64,000 bases of DNA from positions 51,652,456 to 51,716,455 of the forward strand of contig CM067322.1 of the NCBI GenBank assembly GCA_034231615.1, read 5' to 3'. The first letter of the stretch is position 1. Each line of letters opens with the position of its first letter. The notes under the pieces are model-generated. The model saw only the letters and a program-made list of their open reading frames with translations. It had not been told where the DNA came from and ran no database searches. This document shows positions 13,567-22,325 of this stretch, one piece after another. The stretch comes from Meghimatium bilineatum (taxonomy: Eukaryota > Mollusca > Gastropoda > Stylommatophora > Philomycidae). The translations under genes and the position numbers were made by a program.

Positions 13567-15753
13567 ACTAGAAATATATTTTTTATTTTATTTTTCAATC
13601 TTTTCAACACATCTCATAAATGTATCTACCGGTAGATTATCACTAGAAATATATCTTTTCATTTTCTTTTTCAAACTTTTCAACATATTTCATAAATGTA
13701 TCTAGTTTATCACTAGAAATATATTTTTTGATTTTCTTTTCCAAACTTTTCAACACATTTCATAAATGTATCTAATTTATCACTAGAAATATATTTTTTG
13801 ATTTTCTTTTTCAAACTTTTCAACACATCTCATAAATGTATCTACAGGTAGATTATCACTAGAAATATATCTTTCCATTTTCTTTTTGAAATTTTTCAAC
13901 ACTTTTCATAAATGTATCTAGTTTTTATCATAAGAAATATTTTTTTTTGATTCTGAAACTTTTCAACACATTTCATAAATGTATCTAGTTTATCATTAGA
14001 AATATATTTTTTTGATTTTCAAACTTTTCAACACATCTCATAAATGTATCTACTGGTAGTTTATCATTAGAAATATATCTTTTCATTTTATTTTTCAAAC
14101 TTGTCAACACATTTCAAAAATGTATATAGTTTATCATTAGAAATATTTTTTTTCAATTTTCTTGTTCAAACTTTTCAACACATTTCATAAATGTATCTAA
14201 TTTATCATTAGAAAAATATTTCTGTGATTTTGAAACTTTTCAACACATTTCAGCAATGTATCTAGTTTATCATTAGAAATATATTTTTTTATTTTCTTTT
14301 TCTTTCTTTTCAACACATCTCATAAATGTATATACCGGCAGTTTATCATTAGAAATATATTTTTTTATTTTCTTTTTCAAACTTTTCAACACATCTCATA
14401 AATGTATCTACTGGTAGATTATCACTAGAAATATATCTTTTCATTTTCTTTTTCAAACTTTCAACACATTTCATAAATGTATCTAGTTTATCATTAGAAA
14501 TATATTTTTTTTTTATTTCAAAATTGTAAACACATTTCATAAATGTATCTAATTTATCACTAGAAATATATTTTTTGATTTTCTTTTTCAAACTTTTCAA
14601 CACATCTCATAAATGTATCTACAGGTAGATTATCACTAGAAATACATCTTTGCATTTTCTTTGTGAAATTTTTCAACACTTTTCATAAATGTATCTAGCT
14701 TTTATCATTAGAAATATTTTTTTTTGATTCTGAAACTTTTCAACACATTTCATAAATGTATCTAGTTTATCATTAGAAATATATTTTTTTGATTTTCAAA
14801 CTTTTCAACACATCTCATAAATGTATCTACCGGTAGTTTATCATTAGAAATATATCTTTTCATTTTATTTTTCAAACTTGTCAACACATTTAAAAAATGT
14901 ATATAGTTTATCATTTGAAATATTTTTTTTCAATTTTCTTGTTCAAACTTTTCAACACATTTCATAAATGTATCTAATTTATCATTAGAAAAATATTTCT
15001 GTGATTTTGAAACTTTTCAACACATTTCAGCAATGTATCTAGTTTATCATTAGAAATATATTTTTAAATTTTCTTTTTCAAACTTTTCAACACATCTCAT
15101 AAATGTATATACCGGTAGTTTATCATTAGAAATATATTTTTTTATTTTCTTTTTCAAACTTTTCAACACATCTCATAAATGTATCTACCGGTAGTTTATC
15201 ATTAGAAATATATCTTTTCATTTTATTTTTCAAACTTGTCAACACATTTCAAAAATGTATATAGTTTATCATTAGAAATATTTTTTTTCAATTTTCTTGT
15301 TCAAACTTTTCAACACATTTCATAAATGTATCTAATTTATCATTAGAAAAATATTTCTGTGATTTTGAAACTTTTCAACACATTTCAGCAATGTATCTAG
15401 TTTATCATTAGAAATATATTTTTTTACTTTCTTTTTCAAACTTTTCAACACCTCTCATAATTGTATCTACCGGTAGATTATCACTAGAAATATATCTTTT
15501 CATTTTCTTTTTCAAACTTTTCAACACATTTCATAAATGTATCTAGTTTATCATTAGAAATATATTTTTTGATTTTCTTTTTCAAACATTTTAAAACATA
15601 TTTCATAAATGTATCTAGTTTATCATTAGAAATATAGTTTTTTGATTTTCAAACTTTTCAACACATCTCATAAATGTATCAAATTTATCATTAGAAAAAT
15701 ATTTCTTTGATTTTTCAACACATTTCATAAATGTATCTACCAGTAGTTTATTA
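13567..15753. repeat. Satellite array, right part
   Basis: The same monomer family continues after the retroposon up to TTATTA at 15753. Blocks around 13840-14320, 14620-15060 and 15210-15400 repeat one another, which is a further layer of local duplication. Confidence 0.96.
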
Positions 15754-15767
15754 TTAGGGTTAGGGTT
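15754..15767 (+). repeat. Two telomere-like TTAGGG units at the satellite edge
   Basis: TTAGGGTTAGGGTT lies exactly between the last satellite monomer and the following minisatellite. TTAGGG is the usual animal telomere unit. Two units are too few to call a telomere; a repair footprint or chance are both possible. Confidence 0.5.
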
Positions 15768-16008
15768 ATTGTTTGTTCACGGTTTTTATTGTTTGTTCAC
15801 TGTTTTTATTGTTTGTTCACTGTTTTGTTGTTTGTTCACTGTTTTATTGTTTGTTCACTGTTTTATTGTTTGTGCACTGTTTTTATTGTTTGTTCACTGT
15901 GTTATTGTTTGTTCACTGTTTTATTGTTTGTTCACTGTTTTATTGTTTGTTCACTGTTTGTATTGTTTGTTCACTGTTTTTATTGTTTGTTCACTGTTTG
16001 TTTTGTAT
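15768..16008 (+). repeat. ~20-bp minisatellite (ATTGTTTGTTCACTGTTTT)
   Basis: About twelve copies of a 19-22 bp unit with minor variants. Its last unit runs into a TTTGTATTTTCTTGAAAA-like stretch that matches the centre of the fold-back element at 47831-48235, where only a short unexpanded version (TTTTTATTGTTTTTCACTG) is present. It therefore looks like an expanded internal part of a second fold-back copy whose left arm is missing. Confidence 0.85.
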
Positions 16009-16025
16009 TTTCTTGAAAAAAGACC

Positions 16026-17117
16026 TTAACTATTTCCGTCCGTAAAAACGATATATCGTTGCAGATAGGCATCCATTGCGGACATATCCACAATTATTCA
16101 TTCTTGCAGATATTCCATCTAAAATTGCTTCGTTTGGATCATAAAATAATTAGCATTAAGTTATCTAGGTATTTAAACCTTAGAAATCTGGCTAACGGAA
16201 CGAAACCCCTGTGTGATTAGACATGTGTGACATATTTATCTTAAATTAAAATTTGAACAAGGTAGGTTCACCTTTTCAGAAATTAGCAAAATGGCTTCAT
16301 CTTCCACTAGTAAGAGAGCTCAAAGATTTAGCAAACATCTGGTTTTATTATTCTTTGAGAGTTTTATAATTGGAGACATTATTTCAAGTGATGAGTTGGA
16401 AAACAACAATGATTTCGATTTTGACAGTGAAGATTACCGACTTGTTGAAAATTGTAAAATAAATAGACCTAATATTATTTGTAAGGGAAGAATAACTTTA
16501 TAAAAAATTATAAAACTACTCACACTGCTATTGTTTCCGAAGAATCAGATAGGTATAGTGACAGCAATGATAATCTTGCGCTATGTTATACAGTAAATAG
16601 TAAGACCTAATGATAATATTGAGTGGAATAAAGTTAAACTTTGGAAATTCAATACTTGGGAATATTTCATAAAGTTTCAGAATATTTTGTTCAGTTCTGA
16701 AATTTGACATAAAACACACAAAAATGGAATAAAACACCAGGCAGATAGATTTACTTCAAATAAACTAATTATGATCAGAAAGTGGACAGTCAAGGCATCT
16801 ACTTTAGTAAGATTGGATTTTAGCATTTCAAGACAAGTAAAATTGAGGGTGAGTAGAACAAAATGCATGCAAAATCATTTCTGTTCATCTAACATCTCTG
16901 TTTGTGGTGTAATTTTGGAATTTTATTGTTACATTTCTTATATTTTGTATGGATTCCATTCAATTATCTTTCTTTTGATACCTTATATGACCTCCCATAG
17001 CTAATACTTTGTCTTCGGGAAGCTTGCGCCTAGTCATGTTGCGGTCCAAAAATTGTGCGTAAAATTAATTACGTCCAAACCCCAGGAATAAGGAATAATT
17101 CCGTCCTGAAAGAGTTA
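16026..17117 (+). mobile_element. Non-autonomous piggyBac-type element, copy 1
   Basis: TTAA (16026-16029) is followed by CTATTTCCGTCCG. The far end reads CCGTCCTGAAAGAG followed by TTAC, one base from TTAA, so the ends are imperfect inverted repeats at a TTAA target. A subterminal palindrome AACGATATATCGTT lies near 16048. It shares its ends and internal sequence with 58320-59654. At about 1.1 kb it is too short for a full transposase. It splits a fold-back element whose parts are at 15768-16025 and 17118-17241. Confidence 0.8.
16291..16503 (+). pseudogene. Remnant of a piggyBac transposase N-terminus
   Basis: A 70-codon open stretch starts MASSSTSKRAQRFSKH and contains an acidic run (DELENNNDFDFDSEDYR), like the acidic N-terminal tail of the intact transposase at 30152. 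No catalytic domain follows. The equivalent stretch in copy 2 (58828) has the same start but closes after about 16 codons. It is best read as the leftover 5' end of a deleted transposase gene; this is inference from position and composition. Confidence 0.5.
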
Positions 17118-17241
17118 CAGTTGAAACATTGAAATGTCTTGTATATTGTTATTTGCATGTTTTCATACCAATACCATACAGTACAATGGCAGTCTGATAG
17201 TCCTCATAAAACTCCATCAAAACTTGTGTTCTACGTAAGTA
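17118..17241 (+). mobile_element. Right arm of a fold-back element, split by piggyBac
   Basis: The stretch TTGAAACATTGAAATGTCTTG through TGTTCTACGTAAGTA matches the right arm of the fold-back element ending at 48235. Its continuation to the left of the piggyBac insertion is the GACC at 16022-16025. Confidence 0.8.
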
Positions 17242-17676
17242 TTTAGTTGCCTCTCACAACAAGCTTGGCAGATACCAGCTGTAATTATTTGCTTCCGTTT
17301 AGGACCCCAGTGACACATTAACGAGACAATACAATAATTATGACATTTACAAAAACATGGACTACCAAAATCATAATAATCTTTTTTTTTGCCTCATCGA
17401 GGCCAACTTCTTGAAGTGAAGATGGGGGCTTAGTCCAGCCAAACAGAGGCAGGAAATTAAGATTGGTCGGGCCATTCCATATATCGAGCAGGACTGTGGC
17501 ACAGGTACTGAAGTCAGAGATACCAGGTTGAAAGGCGCACCAACAACACGACTAGATAATGTCTTCATAAACAAATTTTTGTTTGAATCTTCAGGAATTA
17601 TGAACATTAGAGCTCTTTCTGGTATCCTTTTGTGTAATGGAAAAATGTGTTTAATACCCAAACTTTGCCAGAGCCT
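17242..17676. other. Intergenic or intronic, no assignable feature
   Basis: A minus-strand open frame of about 115 codons (17371-17715) runs through it and into the neighbouring SINE-B, which argues against a gene. 17265-17300 weakly resembles the GTAAGAGGCGAC part of SINE-B. Nothing else is recognised. Confidence 0.5.
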
Positions 17677-17850
17677 AAAAGGGGAGTAAAGGATAGCGAC
17701 ACTGCTACCTACCATGCATGTTGTAAGAGGTGACTCAGGAAGTTTAGGGGTGGAGTTGGATGTCCCATAACTAAGTTGGCTAAAGTGGCCTAGAAGCCAT
17801 GCTGAAGTTGGATGTGTCAGGCTGAAAGGAACATATATTGCAACTAACGA
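17677..17850 (+). mobile_element. SINE-B, 5' two thirds
   Basis: Starts at AGGGGAGTAAAGGATAGCG and carries the GTAAGAGGTGACT core and the GCTGAAGTTGGATGTGTCAG block; the 3' hairpin and tail are missing. Confidence 0.8.
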
Positions 17851-17863
17851 GAAGATACCCAGA

Positions 17864-17956
17864 CTTTAACTCTCGGCAGTGTGCAACTTTAACTCTCGGC
17901 GGTGTGCAACTTTAACTCTCGGCGGTGTGCAACTTAAACTCTCGGCGGTGTGCAAG
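17864..17956 (+). repeat. 23-bp minisatellite, four copies
   Basis: Unit ACTTTAACTCTCGGCGGTGT plus GCA, repeated four times with one or two changes. Confidence 0.9.
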
Positions 17957-18196
17957 TATCAGAATACAGTCTCTTATTTTTTCTGCATGCATTCTCATAG
18001 ATGTCAACTAGTACGGATTTTCTGTACTTATACAGATTTTTCAGGCTGAAAAAAAACTCTGAAAAAACCCTACAATCAAAAACTTTTTTGGGGTGGGGGT
18101 GTTTTTTTAAATAACATTTTAAAAAAAGGCCATTTCATGTTACATCTTCAGTTACTACTTCTAATGCAGACATTTTGTACATATTGAATGTATTTC
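17957..18196. other. No feature seen
   Basis: AT-rich sequence with A-runs and a G-run near 18095; no coding, splice or repeat signal recognised. Confidence 0.5.
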
Positions 18197-18355
18197 CACC
18201 GAAGACGGATGTGTTGGGCCATTTGCGCAAATAAAACGGCAAAACAACGCATTTCCATTCTCTGGACTATATTCAACTGGAAATCTTGTAGGATCATTGT
18301 CCTGTTACAAGAGAAATCCAGCGGGAGTTTGAGAATGAACGCTGAAGAAGAAGAA
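18197..18355 (+). mobile_element. SINE-A
   Basis: Full-length, from CCGAAGACGGATGTGTTGGG to GCTGAAGAAGAAG, with the internal hairpin preceding GAGTTTGAGAATGAACG. Confidence 0.9.
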
Positions 18356-18487
18356 TGTATTGATTGGATGAAGAAAAAAATGTGGGATTTCTTTTTGTTT
18401 GGGGTGCTAATACGGTCATTTTTATTGAAATACAGAAATAAATTGTTAAAAATATGGATTTATGGAAAAATAAGCGGACAGCCATGC

Positions 18488-18696
18488 ATTCTCAAACTCC
18501 TGTAGGTTAGTAGGATGTAGGCCATAGAAAAGGATACATTTTACATTTTAGCTGCAATATCTGTGCCTTTCAGCCTGGCAAACCCAACTACAGCATGGCT
18601 TCTGAGTCACTGACTGACCTATGAGGTGAAACAGCTAATTCCTCCCCTCAAATCTCATTGGTCACCTCTTACGATATGCTTGGCACATAACAGAGA
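18488..18696 (-). mobile_element. SINE-B
   Basis: Reverse copy carrying the tail hairpin, the GCCTTTCAGCCTGGCAAA block and the GGTCACCTCTTACGATATG core; diverged. Confidence 0.8.
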
Positions 18697-18739
18697 TGTT
18701 ATTATAATAATAATTTTTTCTGCTCTTAAGCCTAGAATA

Positions 18740-18896
18740 CCATCAAAGGCGGATGTGTCTGGCCATTGTCGCAAATAAAGAGACGACACAATACATTTCC
18801 ATTCTCTGGACTATATCCTTCTGGAAATCTAGTAGGATTATTGTCCTGTTACAAGAGAGAACCAGCGGGAGTTTGAGAATGAACGCTGAAGAAGAA
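18740..18896 (+). mobile_element. SINE-A
   Basis: Full-length copy ending in GCTGAAGAAGAAGG. It lies just downstream of a COLGALT exon in that gene's sense. Confidence 0.9.
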
Positions 18897-18952
18897 GGCC
18901 CCACAATGCACAGGTGGAAATAAAGAGCGAAACAAAATTAGATCCCTCTTAC

Positions 18953-19027
18953 CTTCCATGATATGAATCGGCAAAGTCTGGCAACATCTTGACCCCTTGC
19001 TTCTCCAGGTAGGAACTATTAAGTTCT
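18953..19027 (-). CDS. COLGALT: COLGALT exon: linker after the VDAVDGK motif
   Basis: Minus-strand exon between an acceptor (CCAAACAG) and a donor (GTAAGAGG). It begins with one base that completes the lysine codon left open by the exon at 20554-20660, then reads ELNSSYLEKQGVKMLPDF and ADSYHGR. This fits the family segment LNSS..GV.LLPGY.DPYSGR that precedes LTKGE..CFLSHY in procollagen galactosyltransferases. It ends in phase 2, so at least one more exon must follow, but none encoding LTKGE or CFLSHY was found down to the satellite at 15753. Either the remaining exons lie beyond the satellite or the gene is truncated. Confidence 0.8.
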
Positions 19028-19119
19028 CTGTTTGGAATAGATAACATATAGAATGAACATTAAACGTAGGCAAGAATTATGTGCTTCGAAAATATGTTCT
19101 TGTGGCCGTGGTTGTCGTC

Positions 19120-19262
19120 TTCTGGTGTGTTCGTTCTCAAGCTCCTGCTGATTAGCAAGATGTAGTCCAGAGAATGGAATGCATTGCATCATGGTTTGCA
19201 ACATATGTGCCTTTTGGCCTGAGACATTAGACTTCAGCATGGTTTCTGTGTCATGTTTCTGT
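19120..19262 (-). mobile_element. SINE-B, 3' part
   Basis: Reverse copy from the GTTCGTTCTCAAGCTCCTGC tail to the GACTTCAGCATGG block. Confidence 0.8.
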
Positions 19263-19504
19263 ATCTAAAATGGTGGTTCTCAGCAAGACAGCAGGGACTT
19301 GAAGGGGGGGGGGCACCGAAGAAATTTCTGAAATAGAGGTAAAGGGTAAAACTTGTCATGGGGAGGGGGGCATATGAAGATAAAGACTTGAACAGTAACC
19401 AATAAGAAATATAGCGACAAATCTGAAAAAGTCTTGGTGACTTGTAAGGAAAGTCAATGATCTTTTTTTTTTAAGCACAAGGGCTTAAAAACGACTGTGA
19501 AGGT
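19263..19504. other. Purine-rich intronic stretch
   Basis: Contains G-runs near 19304 and 19362 and a T-run at 19464; no gene or repeat recognised. Confidence 0.5.
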
Positions 19505-19780
19505 TAGAACAAATGCAGGACTAACAAACCAGTAACATCTGCAGTTCGAACAAATGCAGGACTAACAAACCAGTAACATCTGCAGTTAGAACAAATGCAG
19601 GACTGACAAACCAGTAACATCTGCAGTTAGAACAAATGCAGGACTAACAAACCAGTAACATCTGCAGTTAGAACAAATGCAGGACTGACAAACCAGTAAC
19701 ATCTTCAGTTAGAACAAATGCAGGACTAACAAACGAGTAACATCTGCAGTTAGAACAAATGCAGGACTGACAAACCATTA
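19505..19780 (+). repeat. 41-bp minisatellite, about seven copies
   Basis: Unit GAACAAATGCAGGACTAACA followed by AACCAGTAACATCTGCAGTTA, with TAACA/TGACA alternation. Copies are nearly identical, so the array is young. Confidence 0.92.
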
Positions 19781-19784
19781 TTGT

Positions 19785-20150
19785 TTATTATTTATATGGA
19801 TAACATTATCAAAACTGTAAAACACCACCAGACGTTTACCATTACTCAAATGACTTAATTGAACCACTCTTTGCTGACCATCAGTGCCTTTTCCACAGTT
19901 CAAGTGAAGTGCTGAAAGATCACATAAACCTACTCAATGAAAGCTGCCTCAATCACAACATGAAGATCAATAAAGAAAATACAGAAGTAATGTTTATAGG
20001 CAGAAAACCCAATACAATCAAAATAAATGATCAACTACTGAAGTAAAGCAAGTGCAGAAATTTAAATATTTTGGGAGCATTTGTACAGCTGACTGAAGAA
20101 TGGACAGAGTGTTGAGACAAGAATTAAAAAGTCAACTATGTAACTTATGA
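19785..20150 (+). mobile_element. LINE reverse-transcriptase fragment
   Basis: Plus-strand frames contain LFADHQCLFHSSSEVLKDHI, then LNHNMKINKENTEVMFIGRK and VQKFKYFGSIC. This is the order seen in non-LTR reverse transcriptases just after the catalytic FADD box (here FADH). It is degenerate, with frame changes, and flanked by a minisatellite and a SINE. Confidence 0.75.
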
Positions 20151-20165
20151 ACTTATACCAATTTT

Positions 20166-20325
20166 CCCGTCGAAGACGAATGTATCTGGCCATTGGCGCA
20201 AATAAAACGGAGACACAGCGCATTTCCATTCTCTGGATTACATCCTGCTAGAAATCCAGCAGGACAATGATCCTGCTAAAAGAGAAATTCAACAGGAGTT
20301 TGAGAATGTACGCTGAAGAAGAAGA
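20166..20325 (+). mobile_element. SINE-A
   Basis: Full-length copy from CGTCGAAGACGAATG to GCTGAAGAAGAAG. Confidence 0.9.
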
Positions 20326-20553
20326 CTAATGGCTTCTAGGTTGACCCAGCCTAAGAAAAGGGCACCAGATCTTCTGGGAAAGTAGCTGCAGGTATGATGT
20401 TGGTCAATGAAAAATACAGACTTAACCCCATACTCCCCACTACGTCTCAATGGAAAAAGTGAAAACATGAAAACTCCTTTTTTAATGAATGTCATACTGC
20501 GAGTTTACAACAAAATTACAAATAACAGGAGAGAATTTGGTATTTATACTAAC

Positions 20554-20660
20554 TTTCCATCTACAGCATCCACAATTTTGGCATCTATCCCCAAGTAGTC
20601 AAAGGCTGTCAGCATCCGAAGTCTTCTAGCCGGCCGTCGTTTCAAGTTGATCATGTATAT
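20554..20660 (-). CDS. COLGALT: COLGALT exon: start of the C-terminal glycosyltransferase domain
   Basis: Minus-strand exon between a strong acceptor (TTCATATTTGCAG) and a GTTAGT donor. It encodes IYMINLKRRPARRLRMLTA, then FDYLGIDAKIVDAVDGK. This is the hallmark opening of the GT25 domain of procollagen galactosyltransferases (VFMINLRRR.DRRERML, ending in VDAVDGK). These ER enzymes add galactose from UDP-galactose to hydroxylysine in collagen. It joins the previous exon (21784-21863) in phase 0 and the next (18953-19027) in phase 2. This is the most diagnostic single exon of the gene. Confidence 0.92.
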
Positions 20661-20689
20661 CTGCAAATATGAATAAATAAAGTTTTTAA

Positions 20690-20895
20690 CACCAGACAGC
20701 CTAGAGAAGACCATAATGGCGGGGATGATGCCAGGGAGACGTACAAGAGACAGACCCAGAAGATGGATGCAAGACATCAAAGACCACCTGAACATGACAG
20801 TAACAGAAGCAGGAAGACTAGCTCAAGAATGACAGAAGCTTCGAAAGGCTGTGATGACTGCTACAGGATATGCTACCTGATGAGTATGAATGTTT
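20690..20895 (+). mobile_element. LINE 3' coding tail
   Basis: The plus strand reads MAGMMPGRRTRDRPRRWMQD, then HLNMTVTEAGRLAQE. This is the W..D....L....A..LA pattern at the end of one local LINE family, also seen at 57180-57300. It is followed by a short 3' UTR. Confidence 0.75.
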
Positions 20896-20949
20896 TTAAT
20901 TAACGAAGTTCGTGGTGGCTGGATTATCAGAACAGCAACCTCCACATTC

Positions 20950-21205
20950 TTCTTCTTTCATTCTCAAACTTCTTAGAGATTATCAAGATGCAGTCTGGAG
21001 AACGGAATGTGTTGCGTCATGGTTTACAGCGTGACTGTGTTATATGCACCTTTCGGTCTGACACATCCGATTTCAGCATGACTTCTAGGTCACTTTGACC
21101 ATATACGGAATGTGACAACCAACACCATCCTAAAACCTTCTTAGTCACCTCTTACAAGATATATGGAAGATAAATAGTGTTGCTATTCTTTGCTCCCCTT
21201 TTGAC
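20950..21205 (-). mobile_element. SINE-B, near full length
   Basis: Reverse copy from CTTCTTTCATTCTCAAACTT through the GTCACCTCTTACAAGATAT core to TTGCTCCCCTTTT. It abuts a LINE fragment at 21206. Confidence 0.85.
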
Positions 21206-21470
21206 TACGAATTGGCCATAACAGACTGAGAAGTCACATGTTCAGAAAGTTGAAAATTTGTAGACAGACCTGTGCAACTGTGGACTGAGCCCAGAGACTG
21301 CAGAACACATCCTTCATGCCTGTCAAATCTACCAAGAAGAGAGTGAGAAAATATGTTTATTTTCCTACTGAGATGGCAGAACTTCCAGACTTGAGGGGTT
21401 CCATGGATGACCTGAATCGAATTACACAGTTCATTGAAGCTATTGGCGCTGTAACCTGATATCTGACTGA
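21206..21470 (+). mobile_element. Jockey-like LINE, post-RNase H tail
   Basis: Frames read RLRSHMFRKLKI, then LCNCGLSPETAEHILHACQI and GSMDDLNRITQFIEAIGAV. This is the zinc-knuckle-like CNCG...AEHIL..C segment at the C-terminus of Jockey-type LINEs (compare 26460 and 40722). The frame is broken at least once. Confidence 0.8.
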
Positions 21471-21659
21471 AGAACAAAAAGCTCCCCTTTCGGGCCCTGG
21501 AAACACACTTTCGCTTTTATGGTTAAAAGCTCTGATATAACCGAATTGGATTAACCTTGCGACTGAAAGGAGCATAATTTTACCATAAGATGAACATTTT
21601 ACGCAGCCAAAAAAAAAACTTAATAAATATTATAAAATACCTTTACAACTTTTAAAACT

Positions 21660-21780
21660 AAAAGTTTACCTTCAGTTATTTAACAAAAAATGTATACAAA
21701 CTACAACAAAATGATATTGTTTACCAACCATGTTATCTAACAGAAAATGTATACAAACTACAACAAAATGACACATAACT
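21660..21780 (+). repeat. Short tandem duplication (~66 bp, two copies)
   Basis: ATGTATACAAACTACAACA followed by AAATGA occurs at about 21691 and 21749 in similar surroundings. Confidence 0.75.
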
Positions 21781-21783
21781 TGC

Positions 21784-21863
21784 CTGATCAGATCCTAGTT
21801 TGTCTTTAGGCTTCTCTGGTATATACACATGAGGTGAACTGTACAGAGGAGGTACTTCTTGTA
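21784..21863 (-). CDS. COLGALT: COLGALT exon: linker before the GT25 domain, GC donor
   Basis: Minus-strand exon after the acceptor ATATTTTCAG. It reads QEVPPLYSSPHVYIPEKP, then KDKLGSDQ. This corresponds to the family linker ending P.K..DK.GFDE, directly before VFMINLRRR, and it runs in phase 0 into IYMINLKRR of the next exon. The donor is CAG followed by GCAAGT, a GC-AG intron; the rest of the site is a perfect consensus. It starts with two bases of a split codon, so the preceding exon must end in phase 1. The exon at 24138-24342 does end in phase 1, but a family exon (the YVCN...EEYG...P segment) is expected between them and was not found. Confidence 0.8.
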
Positions 21864-21869
21864 CTGAAA

Positions 21870-22325
21870 ATATTATACACTTTGTTCAAGAACATCATCA
21901 AGGAAATCATCAAGTATTGCTTACCTCCAGGATCAGCTTCTCTGCACTGTAGGCGAATCTTTAAGCGTTTGGTATGTCAGGTCTCAGATCAGTTAAATAT
22001 TTACTGTCCACATAAATTCAACTCTGATTCAATAAATACTTCACAAACACATTTCAGATCATCTAAACCATAAGTTCTCAACTTTTCTCGAGTCACAACC
22101 CCATTTTATTTAGAAGTAAAGTGACCCATGGTCAAAAACATTTTATATAAGGCTTTCAATATAGAAAAAATATTCTATATCGTTCGAAGATTGTTCAGAA
22201 TATCTTCTACTTCTGCGTTGGCTCTCAAGTAACCAACACAAATTTATTTTTTGATTTCCACCATGGAGCTTGAAGTATGATGTGCTACTATTTCATTTGA
22301 GGCATATATAATTCAATACAATTTA
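21870..22325. other. Intron sequence, no feature
   Basis: Contains a GGAGGTAAGC donor-like site on the minus strand near 21933, but no reading frame that fits the missing COLGALT exon. Confidence 0.5.

Noticed and set aside
12330-13705. Several 60-90 codon frames in the satellite retroposon
   Set aside because: They are short, overlap on opposite strands and show no family motif; the GC-richer composition makes stops rarer.
1-15753. Regularly spaced repeats resembling a CRISPR array
   Set aside because: There are no unique spacers; the units are contiguous, diverged monomers of a eukaryotic satellite, and the rest of the window has introns, SINEs and LINEs.
15754-15767. Chromosome end
   Set aside because: Only two TTAGGG units, with ordinary genomic sequence on the right side.
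15769-16045. Three overlapping 75-90 codon frames rich in Cys, Phe and Val
   Set aside because: They are translations of the 20-bp minisatellite in its three frames.
17371-17715. 114-codon minus-strand gene
   Set aside because: Its start lies inside a SINE-B, there is no family motif, and no splice or promoter context supports it.
18188-18505. 105-codon plus-strand frame starting MYFHRRRMCWAICANK
   Set aside because: Its first half is SINE-A read in frame; the same peptide scraps (ISILWT, SSGSLRMNAEEE) recur at every SINE-A copy.
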